A stretch of 44,106 nt of DNA from Acidimicrobiia bacterium (GCA_012270885.1 JAAXHN010000085.1:1-44106), one strand, 5' to 3'; positions 1-7,691 are shown, counted from the first letter of the stretch. Notes: generated by a model from the sequence alone, not told the origin. Made by a program: numbers and translations.

Positions 1-188
1 GTTTCGACGAAGCGCACCGCCGCGGAGTGGCCGACCCGCCGACGCAGCCAGGTCCATGTCTCTCCAACCACCAGGTTGGAGGTCCGCACGGGCCGCCGAT
101 CCTGCTTCCAGAGTCTTACGGCATCGGGATGTCGGCGGTCTCGAGGCACTTGGAGGCCCACCCAGAAGGACGTATCGGCGAACCTCAT
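1..188 (-). CDS. VapC-like PIN-domain toxin, N-terminal part (runs off left edge)
   Basis: This is an open frame of 62 codons that starts at ATG 188 and continues past the left edge of the window. The start overlaps the TGA of the antitoxin gene upstream by an ATGA junction, the usual VapBC arrangement. The N-terminus reads MRFADTSFWVGL, which is the first PIN-domain strand with the metal-binding acid at D5. A second expected acid lies at E43 in the NLVVGETWTWLRRR segment. PIN toxins of this family are Mg-dependent RNases that cleave tRNA, rRNA or mRNA. The C-terminal acidic residues are outside the window, so integrity cannot be judged. The call rests on the first two motifs and on the coupled antitoxin. 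Confidence 0.72.
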   Translation of the reverse strand, partial: MRFADTSFWVGLQVPRDRRHPDAVRLWKQDRRPVRTSNLVVGETWTWLRRRVGHSAAVRFVE

Positions 189-409
189 ATCTCAAGCCCG
201 TATATCACCGAATCAAGATCGTCATCGGGATCCACGTCAAGACCACCAATCAGCTCGTCAACTGCGTCACCGGGAGTATCGAAGTAGGCCTTCAGCGAGG
301 CCCGGACCGCGTCGCGGACCAAGGCAGACCGAGATGTCCCTAGCCGAGTCGCCTCGGCTGACAGAGCCTCATCAAGGTCGTGTTCCACGTAGAGCTGTAT
401 ACGCCGCAT
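185..409 (-). CDS. Ribbon-helix-helix antitoxin (VapB/CopG type)
   Basis: This 74-residue protein begins MRRIQLYVEHDLDEAL, a typical RHH strand. The helix-turn-helix part LGTSRSALVRDAVRASL follows at residues 23-39. An acidic tail (residues 44-74) would be the toxin-binding segment. By family knowledge it represses its own promoter and neutralises the PIN toxin encoded downstream, with which it overlaps by ATGA. I chose ATG 409 because the RHH fold starts there and a -10-like TATACT lies just upstream (416-421) at a distance that puts transcription start at the ATG itself. No Shine-Dalgarno sequence is visible, in line with a leaderless message. A longer in-frame version to 487 has no RBS and a Cys/Arg-rich, non-RHH N-terminus. 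Confidence 0.8.
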   Translation of the reverse strand: MRRIQLYVEHDLDEALSAEATRLGTSRSALVRDAVRASLKAYFDTPGDAVDELIGGLDVDPDDDLDSVIYGLEI

Positions 410-422
410 ACATACAGTATAC
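395..422 (-). promoter_or_regulatory. Candidate leaderless promoter and RHH operator
   Basis: On the minus strand TATACT occupies 421-416, and six bases later the antitoxin ATG begins at 409, so position +1 would be the start codon. Two GTATAC palindromes lie at 397-402 and 417-422, exactly 20 bp apart (two helical turns) and flanking the start codon. CTGTAT (395-400) and ATACAG (412-417) also form an inverted repeat. This fits binding of an RHH dimer pair for autoregulation. No good -35 hexamer is visible at normal spacing. Confidence 0.45.
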
Positions 423-490
423 ACCGTACATGGCCATCGAGAGGCGGATTGGCGACATGACAGCCGGGTGTCAAAACCCTTGTTCAAGAA

Positions 491-1306
491 TCAGCCGTCA
501 ATCAATTCCTGATGCAAAACGTCGGGACCCAGGTTCTCCGATCGCACGCGAAGATCGAGGTAGAGCACGGTCGCCACCACCCATGAAAAGGGCAGGCCGA
601 ATACGTTGAGAAGCAGGACCGCCCAGTGGTAGGGAAGCACCCGATATATGACCACGAACGGCAACGCAACCACCAGGAGCGCCAGCAAAAGGACCTTGAC
701 GGTTCGCCAGAGGTTCGGCAGGACCAGCTTCCATGACCGCACCAGGCTGGGGATGGCGCCCGTACCCTCCACCGTCAAGCCCATGGGAGCCACCCACCAC
801 GTCATCGCCAAGCAGATTGCGGGAAGGACCATCACGAAAGTCCACAACAGAAACGGCAACAAGGTCTCAGGTGGCATCGCGAAGGGATCGTCGCCGTAGG
901 AGCTCACCTCCGCGGCGAACCCGGGGGCGACCACGGCCAGAATGCCTGAGCCGATCATGGTCATGACGGCAGCCACCGCCGCCACGGCCAACCCGAAGAC
1001 CACCACCATCAGCAGCATGTTCCCGTACTGTCTCCAGGCCATCCGTATGGCTTCGGCAGCCGAGAGGTGAAGGTCGACACAATGGGAGGCCACGATCCGT
1101 ATGAAAGCCCCGATGGCCAGAAGTTCCGCAAACAGCAGCAGGATGCTCATCATCCAACCGACACCGGGAAGCCACTGGAGAAGGGAGGGAATGGCCAACA
1201 GGGTGAGGCTGACCGCGATCAACGTCCCTAACCGTCGCTTGTAGAGGTCCCAGGAGAAACGGATGACCTCTCCGGTCCCCAGCGGTCGAAAACCTTGCAT
1301 CTCCAT
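491..1306 (-). CDS. Polytopic membrane protein, DUF7544/GDPD-membrane-domain-like
   Basis: This is a 271-residue integral membrane protein of unknown function. Hydrophobic segments are visible at about residues 28-46, 50-73, 96-129, 149-173, 203-222 and 228-250. The first segment is preceded by a short cytoplasmic stretch with FSWDLYKRRLG. The C-terminus LYLDLRVRSENLG resembles the conserved YxDLRxRxEG end of membrane proteins related to the glycerophosphodiester phosphodiesterase membrane domain, a family often of unassigned role. It lies 34 bp downstream of the amidase on the same strand and could be co-transcribed, but nothing ties it to that pathway. No enzymatic motif is visible. Confidence 0.7.
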   Translation of the reverse strand: MEMQGFRPLGTGEVIRFSWDLYKRRLGTLIAVSLTLLAIPSLLQWLPGVGWMMSILLLFAELLAIGAFIRIVASHCVDLHLSAAEAIRMAWRQYGNMLLMVVVFGLAVAAVAAVMTMIGSGILAVVAPGFAAEVSSYGDDPFAMPPETLLPFLLWTFVMVLPAICLAMTWWVAPMGLTVEGTGAIPSLVRSWKLVLPNLWRTVKVLLLALLVVALPFVVIYRVLPYHWAVLLLNVFGLPFSWVVATVLYLDLRVRSENLGPDVLHQELIDG

Positions 1307-1340
1307 TGCTTGGTGAGAGAGCGTAGCCCTACACGGCCGG

Positions 1341-2747
1341 TCAGCCGGCGGAGACAGGAGGAACCAGGTCCCAGGCGGCAGCCGTGTGGTAGGCCTGTCC
1401 TATACGGGAGATCTCGGTCTCCGCCAGGGGGCGGCCGATGATCTGCAGTCCGATGGGGAGCCCGGTGGTATCGAACCCGCACGGGACGGATAGGGCGGGA
1501 AGGCCGGTCAGGTTCCAGGGGGCGGTGGTCCGCACATAGGCCGAGATCACATCCTCGCTCGGCCCTCCGTAGTCGAAGGAGTCCTGGCCCTTCAGAGCGG
1601 CAGTGGCCGCAAGGGTGGGCATGACTATCCCGGTGAGGCGGTTCGCTTCAAAGCACTCACGCACTCCCTGCCGGATGCGCTCCCTTGCCCTCAGAGCCGT
1701 CAGGTAACGCTCGCTGGGCATCATCAGCCCGGTCGCCAAGAGTGCCCTTATAGAGGAATCGATCAAGTGCGGGGCTTCTGCCAACAGCCTCTGGTGATAG
1801 GCGGCGCCTTCGGCGCTGAACACGGCGTATTCCACCTCCATCACCATGTCGAGTTCCTGGATCTCGACCGGCATGACCTCCGCTCCCAAGTCGGTCAGCA
1901 CCCCGACCGCCGCTTCGAAGGCCTCGCCCACCGCCGGTTGGATCAGCGGACCCCGGTAACGCTCGATCACACCCAACCTCACGTCCTCCAACCCGGCCTC
2001 CGAGACGGGGTAGCCGTCCGGGGGATAATCGGCCAGGGTGGTGGGATCGGAAGGATGGAAACCCGAGATTACGGACTGGAGGAGGATGCAGTCGGCAGGA
2101 GTGGCCGCCAGGGGTCCGATGTGGTCGAGCGACCAACTGAGGGCAGCCACTCCGCTGCGGGGGACTCTCCCGTAGGTTCCCTTCAGTCCGGCTGTCCCGC
2201 ACAGGGAAGCAGGGATTCGGATCGAACCGCCGGTGTCGCTCCCTAGCGCCGCGGCCGTGATGCCCGCCGACACCGCCGCTCCCGAACCCCCGCTGGAACC
2301 ACCCGGGATCCGGTCGGTGTCCCAGGGGTTGGAGGCCGGAGGGGACTCAACCCCGCACGCCAGCTCGTGGGTGGTGGTCTTGCCCACGATCACTGCTCCC
2401 GCCGCTCGGAGGCGTTCCACCACCGGCGCGTCACGCTTGGCAGGCTGCACACCCGAATAGGCAGGCGAGCCGCACTCTGTGGGATGTCCGGCCATGTCGA
2501 TGATGTCTTTCACGCCCACCGGGATGCCTGCCAGCGGACCCGGGTCGATCCCACCGGCAAGTTGACGGTCAACCTGATCGGCGGCTTCCCGGGCGCCCTG
2601 ATGGTCGATGACCACAAATGCTTGCAACTGCGGATTGAGATCTTCTGCGGCCGCCAGGGACCGATCGGCAACCTCCCGGGCCGATACCTCGCCGGAGCGA
2701 ATCCGCCGGCTGATCGCTGCTATGGCGCCGGAAGGGTTTATTCCCAT
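1341..2747 (-). CDS. Amidase-signature hydrolase (AtzE/GatA-like)
   Basis: This 468-residue protein has the full amidase-signature core. K80 lies in GIPVGVKDIID, the cis-serine S151 in IPGGSSGGS, and the nucleophile S175 in SDTGGSIRIPAS; the 24-residue spacing of the two serines is normal. Such enzymes hydrolyse carboxamides through a Ser-cisSer-Lys triad in the cytoplasm. The gene overlaps by 10 bp the end of a 61-codon gene that looks like the AtzG/GatC small partner. That suggests a heteromeric amidase comparable to AtzEG (1-carboxybiuret hydrolase) or GatA-GatC. It is the last gene of an operon that also carries an isochorismatase-like hydrolase, an M24 protein and a RidA-like protein. 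The substrate is unknown; a ureide or short amide is the contextual guess. Confidence 0.88.
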   Translation of the reverse strand: MGINPSGAIAAISRRIRSGEVSAREVADRSLAAAEDLNPQLQAFVVIDHQGAREAADQVDRQLAGGIDPGPLAGIPVGVKDIIDMAGHPTECGSPAYSGVQPAKRDAPVVERLRAAGAVIVGKTTTHELACGVESPPASNPWDTDRIPGGSSGGSGAAVSAGITAAALGSDTGGSIRIPASLCGTAGLKGTYGRVPRSGVAALSWSLDHIGPLAATPADCILLQSVISGFHPSDPTTLADYPPDGYPVSEAGLEDVRLGVIERYRGPLIQPAVGEAFEAAVGVLTDLGAEVMPVEIQELDMVMEVEYAVFSAEGAAYHQRLLAEAPHLIDSSIRALLATGLMMPSERYLTALRARERIRQGVRECFEANRLTGIVMPTLAATAALKGQDSFDYGGPSEDVISAYVRTTAPWNLTGLPALSVPCGFDTTGLPIGLQIIGRPLAETEISRIGQAYHTAAAWDLVPPVSAG

Positions 2748-2923
2748 CGTGGGTCGAACTTCAAAACAGGCTCGTCTGTCTGATCCAACCGCTCCCGTAG
2801 CAAGTCGATCCCGGCCTTCTGGCTCTCGAGCATGTCGGCCAACTCCGCCGATTCCCAGTCGTCAGGATTCAGCCCGACCGCCGAAAGCATGGCCTCCATC
2901 TCCTCGGGACCAATGGGGTTCAT
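2738..2923 (-). CDS. Small AtzG/GatC-like amidase partner
   Basis: This 61-residue protein starts MNPIGPEEMEAML and ends EPVLKFDPRWE. The helical N-terminal half and the final EPxxxFxP-type tail are the pattern of AtzG/DUF4089 and GatC-like small subunits that wrap around an amidase-signature partner. The ATG (2923) overlaps the TGA of the RidA-like gene as ATGA, and the 3' end overlaps the amidase start, so translation should be coupled on both sides. The gene is short and easily missed. The resemblance to AtzG is judged by eye from length, tail motif and neighbour, so the family name is tentative. That it is a real gene is well supported by the double overlap. Confidence 0.7.
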   Translation of the reverse strand: MNPIGPEEMEAMLSAVGLNPDDWESAELADMLESQKAGIDLLRERLDQTDEPVLKFDPRWE

Positions 2924-3309
2924 TGTGGTATGACGGCGATGACGTCCACCTCGAGTTTGAGACCCGGCAGGCCCAGAGCAGCCGCCTGGCAGGCGGTGAC
3001 CGCCGGATAGGGACCCCCGTCGAACACCCGCCGACGCACCTCCATCTCCTCGGGCAACTCCCGGATGTCCTGGCAGTAGTAGGTGATCTTCACGATGTTG
3101 GCCACCGAACCGCCGCACGCCTCCAACACCTCGGCGATGTTCCCCCAGATCTGTTCGGCCTGCTCTCGGGTGGTCTCACCCACGATCTCTCCTGAGGAGT
3201 CGAACGCCACCTGACCGGCCAGGTAGACGGTGTCGCCTGCCCGGACCGCGTAGGAGTAGGGCTCGGGAGGCTCGCACATGCCGTCGGGGTTGATGGCTTC
3301 GATGTTCAC
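2920..3309 (-). CDS. RidA/YjgF-family protein lacking the catalytic arginine
   Basis: This 129-residue protein covers the whole Rid fold, with AGDTVYLAGQVAFD (residues 24-37), a central helix with QIWGNIAEVLEACGG, and the C-terminal LEVDVIAVI strand. Classical RidA deaminates reactive enamine/imine intermediates using an Arg in the PARS-type motif near residue 105. Here that place reads YPAVTACQ with V104, so imine deaminase activity of the classical kind is unlikely and the protein belongs with Arg-less Rid subfamilies. These often sit in catabolic operons for N-containing compounds. The GTG start at 3309 follows GAAGGA. It is the third gene of the operon and is joined to the AtzG-like gene by ATGA. 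Confidence 0.85.
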   Translation of the reverse strand: MNIEAINPDGMCEPPEPYSYAVRAGDTVYLAGQVAFDSSGEIVGETTREQAEQIWGNIAEVLEACGGSVANIVKITYYCQDIRELPEEMEVRRRVFDGGPYPAVTACQAAALGLPGLKLEVDVIAVIPQ

Positions 3310-3399
3310 TTCGGAGGTTCCTTCGTATCAGGACGAACCGTGTACCGGAGCGCCATGGCAGTGACTTCAACGCGGACGAGCGCCACCGGTGGCGCTCCG

Positions 3400-4563
3400 T
3401 CAGACATCCAGGTCGACGAGTTCGTCTTCGGGGTAGGTGAGCCGCTCGCCGCCGGTGGGAGTCACCCGTATGTTGTCGGCAAGCGAGAGAGCGGCCACAG
3501 ACTGGTAGGCGGCAGGATCGCTGAAGGTCGAGTGGGGATGGAGATTGATCACCATGTCGGTCTCCATGATCCGCTCCTTCCCCGGCGACCACGGGGGCTC
3601 CAGGGAGTCCAGACCGATGCCGTGGGCGGTGTAGCCCACCGACTCCCGTCCGCCGTAGCCGTACTTGTCATTCACCCGGTCGCGGGCCACCAGTACGTCG
3701 TCGGAGGAGTTGCCGGTCTTCATCGCCTTTATGCAGGCGTCCAAGCACTCCAACCGGTACTCGAAGAAGCGCCTGACCTGGTCGGAGGGCTTTCCGAAGC
3801 TGTAATTGCGTCGCAACTCCAGCCAGTAGCCGGAGGGGCCTCCCCACTCCAGGTCTATGGAGATGATGTCCTTGCGATCGATCTCGGCGAACATCCCGAA
3901 GGTGTAGGACTTGAAAGGCGGGCGGGCGATCTGGGCGATCCCGGTCAGGCAGCCATACTGGCGAACCAGTCGCTCGGCCTCGGCCATCGCGTCGATCTCG
4001 AGCACCCCGGGACGGAGGTGGGCTTCGAGGCTGTTGAACACCTGCTTGAGGATCCGTGAAGTCTCCCGCAGGTTCTCCATCTCCTCGGGGCTCTTGACGG
4101 CGCGGATGTCGTCGAAGAGGTCGGTGGCGTCCACCAGGGTGAAGCCGCTGAGAGTCTTCTGGAAGGAGCGCATGTGCGCGTAGGTGACGATGTCGGCCAA
4201 ACCCACTACCCCGAGTTTGCCGCTGGTGTAACCGTGGTCGGAGAGAATGCCGGCGATCTCGGTATCGGGGTGCTGCGTGGCCCGAATGTCATCGACCCAA
4301 CCGGCCAGGGCCACCCGTCCGCCTCCCCATAGGGGATCGCCGACGTAGATGCCGTCTCCCTTGGGGAGAAGCACGATGATCCCCCATCCGGCCCACTGGA
4401 AGGCATCACTCACGTACTGGATGCGGCCTCTCATGAACTCATCGGCGCGGCTGTAGATGATCAACGCGTCCATGCCTTCCGCGGCCATGGCCTCGCGCAG
4501 TACTCGATAACGCCTTTCCCGCTCGGCGGGAGAGGAAATATGGGTAACGGTTCCTTCTGCCAT
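3400..4563 (-). CDS. M24 (creatinase/Xaa-Pro peptidase fold) protein, metal site not conserved
   Basis: This 387-residue protein has a creatinase-type N-terminal domain (about residues 15-150) and a pita-bread M24 domain (about 160-380). Compared with the five M24 metal ligands (D, D, H, E, E), only D237 (SIDLEW) and H314 (TAHGIG) are in place. The second Asp is E249 (GYWLELRR), the first Glu is H342 (INLHPHS) and the last Glu is A362 (LADNIRVT). It therefore resembles metal-independent creatinase more than an aminopeptidase. Creatinase splits creatine to sarcosine and urea; the real substrate here is unknown. The start follows AAGGAG. It is the second gene of the amide operon and has a close paralogue at 20169-21335 with the same substitutions. 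Confidence 0.85.
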   Translation of the reverse strand: MAEGTVTHISSPAERERRYRVLREAMAAEGMDALIIYSRADEFMRGRIQYVSDAFQWAGWGIIVLLPKGDGIYVGDPLWGGGRVALAGWVDDIRATQHPDTEIAGILSDHGYTSGKLGVVGLADIVTYAHMRSFQKTLSGFTLVDATDLFDDIRAVKSPEEMENLRETSRILKQVFNSLEAHLRPGVLEIDAMAEAERLVRQYGCLTGIAQIARPPFKSYTFGMFAEIDRKDIISIDLEWGGPSGYWLELRRNYSFGKPSDQVRRFFEYRLECLDACIKAMKTGNSSDDVLVARDRVNDKYGYGGRESVGYTAHGIGLDSLEPPWSPGKERIMETDMVINLHPHSTFSDPAAYQSVAALSLADNIRVTPTGGERLTYPEDELVDLDV

Positions 4564-4627
4564 TTCTTCTTCGCTCCTTCGTCAACCGGCGCCGGTTCTT
4601 GGACGCCAGGGGTTAGGCGGCGGATTA

Positions 4628-5308
4628 TTACAGGTTTTCAAGCTCCCCGCATATCTCGTCGGTGGTCCGGGAGGCGATGAACCCCCCGTCGGTCATCCTG
4701 ACGAGGGCGTTGTCGTGAAGCTCCTTGGTTGAAGAGGTGCAGGCGTCGTTTACCAGCGACACCGTGTAGCCCCGGTCGGCTGCGTCGCGGGCGGAGAGTT
4801 CGACGCACCCCTCGGTCACTATTCCGGTGATGACCAGGTGGGTGATCCCCATGCGCTTGAGGACTTTGTCGATATCCGTGGAATTGAAGACGCTGGCGGA
4901 GGTCTTGGAGAAGATCATCTCGTCGCCCTGTTCCGCCACCTCCGGCAGGAGATCGTCGTCCCACCCTTCACGGGGCACCGGCTCGATATCGGCGTCCGGC
5001 ATGAACGCCTTCCCGGCGTCCCGGCCGTCGTCGGTGCGGTACGCCACCCGAACATGGATGACTTCCTCACCCGCCGCCCGGAAGGCGTCCTGGCACCTTC
5101 TGACGTAGGGCAGGATGGCGTTGATGTTGTCCCACCGCTCCTGCATTATCTCGGGCTTACCGGCTTCGGTGGCGATCCGTCCTATCCACCCGTCGGCATG
5201 CGCGTCCAGGTACTGAAGGTCGATAGTGAGGAGGGCGGTCTTCCCCGGAGCGACGGAGGCGAATGAGGGCCGGGGGAACAGGTCGTAAAAGGGATCGTGC
5301 AGATTCAA
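4628..5308 (-). CDS. Isochorismatase-like amidohydrolase
   Basis: This is a cysteine hydrolase of the isochorismatase superfamily, about 226 residues from the preferred start. The triad is visible as Asp in LLTIDLQ, Lys in IFSKTSASVF and Cys in GIVTEGCVELSARDA. The cis-peptide GIVTEG loop is typical. The superfamily includes biuret hydrolase, N-carbamoylsarcosine amidase and nicotinamidase. I prefer the TTG at 5308 because AGGAAGG lies 8 bases upstream. An in-frame GTG at 5401 would add 31 residues from an AT-rich stretch that looks like promoter DNA. It is the first gene of the operon that ends with the AtzE-like amidase, so biuret- or carbamoyl-type amide cleavage fits the context. The exact substrate cannot be read. 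Confidence 0.82.
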   Translation of the reverse strand: MNLHDPFYDLFPRPSFASVAPGKTALLTIDLQYLDAHADGWIGRIATEAGKPEIMQERWDNINAILPYVRRCQDAFRAAGEEVIHVRVAYRTDDGRDAGKAFMPDADIEPVPREGWDDDLLPEVAEQGDEMIFSKTSASVFNSTDIDKVLKRMGITHLVITGIVTEGCVELSARDAADRGYTVSLVNDACTSSTKELHDNALVRMTDGGFIASRTTDEICGELENL

Positions 5309-5387
5309 GTCTCTCGCCTTCCTGGATTTAGCTGGCTGGTACGCAACAAAGTCTCTCGCTGCAATAGCGCGACTCCAAGTTTTAGTA

Positions 5388-5393
5388 AGTATA
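5388..5393 (-). promoter_or_regulatory. Candidate -10 element for the 5308-1341 amide operon
   Basis: TATACT on the minus strand sits in a markedly AT-rich 50-bp patch between two divergent operons and would start transcription near 5381, about 70 bases before the preferred TTG start. No consensus -35 is present at 17 bp (CGCGAT), so an extra activator may be required. Its position inside the longer possible reading frame is an argument against the upstream GTG start. Confidence 0.35.
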
Positions 5394-5479
5394 TTTAGCA
5401 CAGTCCGGCGATCGCGCCCCTTGGGCCCGAATCCCGGTTAGAGCGATTTACGAACCCGCGCACCCGCGCAGGAGAAGGG

Positions 5480-5497
5480 ATGAACACAGAGAGATGA
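5480..5497 (+). promoter_or_regulatory. Five-codon leader ORF overlapping the SDR gene start
   Basis: GGAG (5471-5474) is well placed for an ATG at 5480 that encodes MNTER and stops at TGA 5495-5497. That stop overlaps the SDR start codon (5494) as ATGA. The SDR ATG itself has only a weak GAG-rich region in front. Translation of the SDR operon may therefore be coupled to this mini-ORF, or the mini-ORF may be accidental. Confidence 0.3.
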
Positions 5498-6426
5498 GAG
5501 TATTGGTGACTGGAGCAGCAGGGTTCTTCGGCAGAGCGCTGGTCCGGGCCTTCGCCAGGGGTGGGGATCATGTAATTGCCGCGGACATCCTTCCGCCCGA
5601 TCAGTTCGTTCCCCGTTCAGATACTCCCAGCGACCGCCTCGAATACGTGGTCCTGGACGTCGCCGACCCGGATGCCTGGTCCACAGAGGTGACAGGGCCG
5701 GTGGACGGGCTTGTCCAGGCTGCGGCCCTGACTCCCAGCGTGCAAGAGGCGTTTGGCAACCCCGCCGGCCTGGTTTCAGTCAACCTGATAGGGACCCTCA
5801 ACGCCCTGGAGTTCGCCCGAAAAGAGCAACTGGGCAAGTTTCTCTTCATCTCGTCGGCCGGCGTCTATAACCAGTCCAAAGAGGAAGTTCTCACCGAAGA
5901 CGACGCCGACGGCGGCTTCTCCCTGTACGGCTCGGCCAAGATTGCCGCCGAGATCATGCTCTACCGGTACGCCGTGATGTTCGGGTTCGACGCCGGCGCC
6001 ATCCGTCCCACTTCCATGTACGGCCCGGCCGAGGAGTTCCGCGACACCCGTCCGTTCGTCACCCAGGCAAAACAGTTGGCCGACGCCGCCTTGGACGGGG
6101 TGCCGGTGCGGGTGATCGGCCTGGACGACCGCTGCGACTGGGTATTCGTGGACGACGTCGCCGAAGCCGCACACCGTTTCTTTTCCGGAACCATGGGCAG
6201 CCGCTCCTTCGCCTTCTCCTCCGGAGGAGCCATACCTTTCAGCGACGTGCTGGCAGCAGCCCAGGACGCCTTCGGAGTTGTGGTGGACGAGAACGCCAAG
6301 ACGCTGGTGGACGCCACCCCCGACCGGCCCACCACGATCTCCTGCGACAAGGCCCGGGCAGAACTCGGCTGGAACCCGATGGGCATAGCGGAGGGAATGC
6401 GCCGCTATGCCGAGTTGGGAGGCTGA
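5494..6426 (+). CDS. NAD(P)-dependent epimerase/dehydratase (extended SDR)
   Basis: This 310-residue extended short-chain dehydrogenase has a GAAGFFG nucleotide-binding loop at residues 7-13, a downstream DVADPD acid loop, S120/S121 and the YGSAK catalytic Y145/K149. Length and layout match sugar-nucleotide epimerases, UDP-glucuronate decarboxylase-type enzymes and D-erythronate dehydrogenase-like proteins. It is the first gene of a plus-strand run that continues with an aminotransferase, a 2-hydroxyacid dehydrogenase and hydrolases, which argues for catabolism of a polyol acid or amino compound rather than cell-wall sugar synthesis. The ATG at 5494 overlaps a five-codon leader ORF. The substrate is not determinable from sequence. 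Confidence 0.87.
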   Translation: MRVLVTGAAGFFGRALVRAFARGGDHVIAADILPPDQFVPRSDTPSDRLEYVVLDVADPDAWSTEVTGPVDGLVQAAALTPSVQEAFGNPAGLVSVNLIGTLNALEFARKEQLGKFLFISSAGVYNQSKEEVLTEDDADGGFSLYGSAKIAAEIMLYRYAVMFGFDAGAIRPTSMYGPAEEFRDTRPFVTQAKQLADAALDGVPVRVIGLDDRCDWVFVDDVAEAAHRFFSGTMGSRSFAFSSGGAIPFSDVLAAAQDAFGVVVDENAKTLVDATPDRPTTISCDKARAELGWNPMGIAEGMRRYAELGG

Positions 6427-6494
6427 GCTCCCACAGACACCCCGATCCTTCATGAACCTCACCCATGCCCGACCTTATTAGAGATGGAGTTTCA

Positions 6495-7691
6495 ATGAGC
6501 CAAACGAAACTAAGAAACGCGGTTGCCGAACGCATCCTGCGAATCCGAGAGGGCCAGGAGTCCCCATACCTCCGGATAGTGCGGGAAGCCTCGCAGCGCG
6601 AGAACGTCATCCGCCTGGTGAGGGGGGAGCCGGACATCCCGACTCCCGCCCACATCATCGATGCCGCCAAGCGTTGCCTGGACACGGGCCACATCGGCTA
6701 CACCCCGCCGGGGGGAATGATCGAGCTGCGCGAGGCCATCGCCCGCAAGTTCAAGAGGGACAACGGCCTGGTTTACAACCCCGAGAGCGAGATTCTGGTC
6801 ACCGCCGGAGCCCAGGAATCGATGGCAGTCAGCCTCCAGACTCTTCTGGATCCCGGCGACGAGGTCCTCCTCGCCAACCCCCACTATATGGCCTATCCGA
6901 CCAACATCACCATGGCCGGGGGCAAACCCGTCTACGTTCCCACGGTGGAAGAGGACAACTTCGAGCTGAATCCCGAGATCATCGAGTCGTGCATCACCGA
7001 CCGCTCCAAGGTGCTGGTACTGGTGACCCCCAACAACCCCACCGCCGGAGTGCTCACCCGTGAGACCCTCGAGGGAATCGCGGAGTTGGTGCGGAACCAT
7101 CCCGACCTGGTGGTGATCTCCGACGAGCTGTATGAAAAGGTTGTCTACGACGGCTTCGAGCACGTCAGCTTCGCCACCCTGCCGGACATGTGGGAGCGGA
7201 CCATCACTATCAACGGGTTCTCCAAGGCCTATAGCATGACCGGATTCCGGGTGGGATACATGGCCGGACCGGCCGATTACATCCTGGCCGCCACCGAGCC
7301 GCGTCACTCCCTCAGCATCTCCACCAACCTGCCCTCCCAGCACGCCGCACTGGCTGCCCTGGACGGCCCCCAGGACTTCCTGGACGAGATGATGGAGGAG
7401 TACCACCACCGCCGGCAGATGATGCGGGACACTTTCGACAAGCTGGGCGTCACCTACGGAGAGCCCCAGGGCGGGTTCTACTTCTTCGCCAACGTGTCCG
7501 GATCGGGAATGGATGCGGGGGAGTTCGCCGCCAAGGCGACCGACTACGGGATCATCTTCTCCCCCGGCAGGGCCTTCTCCAAAGGCGCCGCCAAGTACAT
7601 CCGCATCTCCTATCTGGCTCCACGCGACGAACTGGCCCTGGCCATGGAGAAGTTCACGCAACTGTGGAACGACTGTCTGGCCGGGAAGTGA
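6495..7691 (+). CDS. Class I/II PLP-dependent aminotransferase
   Basis: This 398-residue fold-type I aminotransferase starts at ATG 6495, preceded by GGAG with 5-base spacing; an upstream in-frame start at 6465 has no RBS. The PLP lysine is K244 in INGFSKAYSMTGFRVGY. The conserved PNNPT (N181), SDELYEK (D210) and R252 positions are present. Such enzymes move an amino group between an amino acid and a 2-oxo acid. It sits between an SDR and a D-2-hydroxyacid dehydrogenase, so the pathway probably passes through a 2-oxo acid and a 2-hydroxy acid. The GTG of the next gene overlaps its stop (GTGA). Confidence 0.9.
   Translation: MSQTKLRNAVAERILRIREGQESPYLRIVREASQRENVIRLVRGEPDIPTPAHIIDAAKRCLDTGHIGYTPPGGMIELREAIARKFKRDNGLVYNPESEILVTAGAQESMAVSLQTLLDPGDEVLLANPHYMAYPTNITMAGGKPVYVPTVEEDNFELNPEIIESCITDRSKVLVLVTPNNPTAGVLTRETLEGIAELVRNHPDLVVISDELYEKVVYDGFEHVSFATLPDMWERTITINGFSKAYSMTGFRVGYMAGPADYILAATEPRHSLSISTNLPSQHAALAALDGPQDFLDEMMEEYHHRRQMMRDTFDKLGVTYGEPQGGFYFFANVSGSGMDAGEFAAKATDYGIIFSPGRAFSKGAAKYIRISYLAPRDELALAMEKFTQLWNDCLAGK

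Noticed and set aside
469-474. TTGACA on the minus strand upstream of the first antitoxin
   Set aside because: It is 47 bp from the TATACT element, far too distant to act as its -35.
27-609. Several overlapping plus-strand open frames at the left edge
   Set aside because: They are opposite the PIN/RHH pair, are Arg/Pro/Ser-rich without domain pattern, and have no RBS; the minus-strand genes explain the region.
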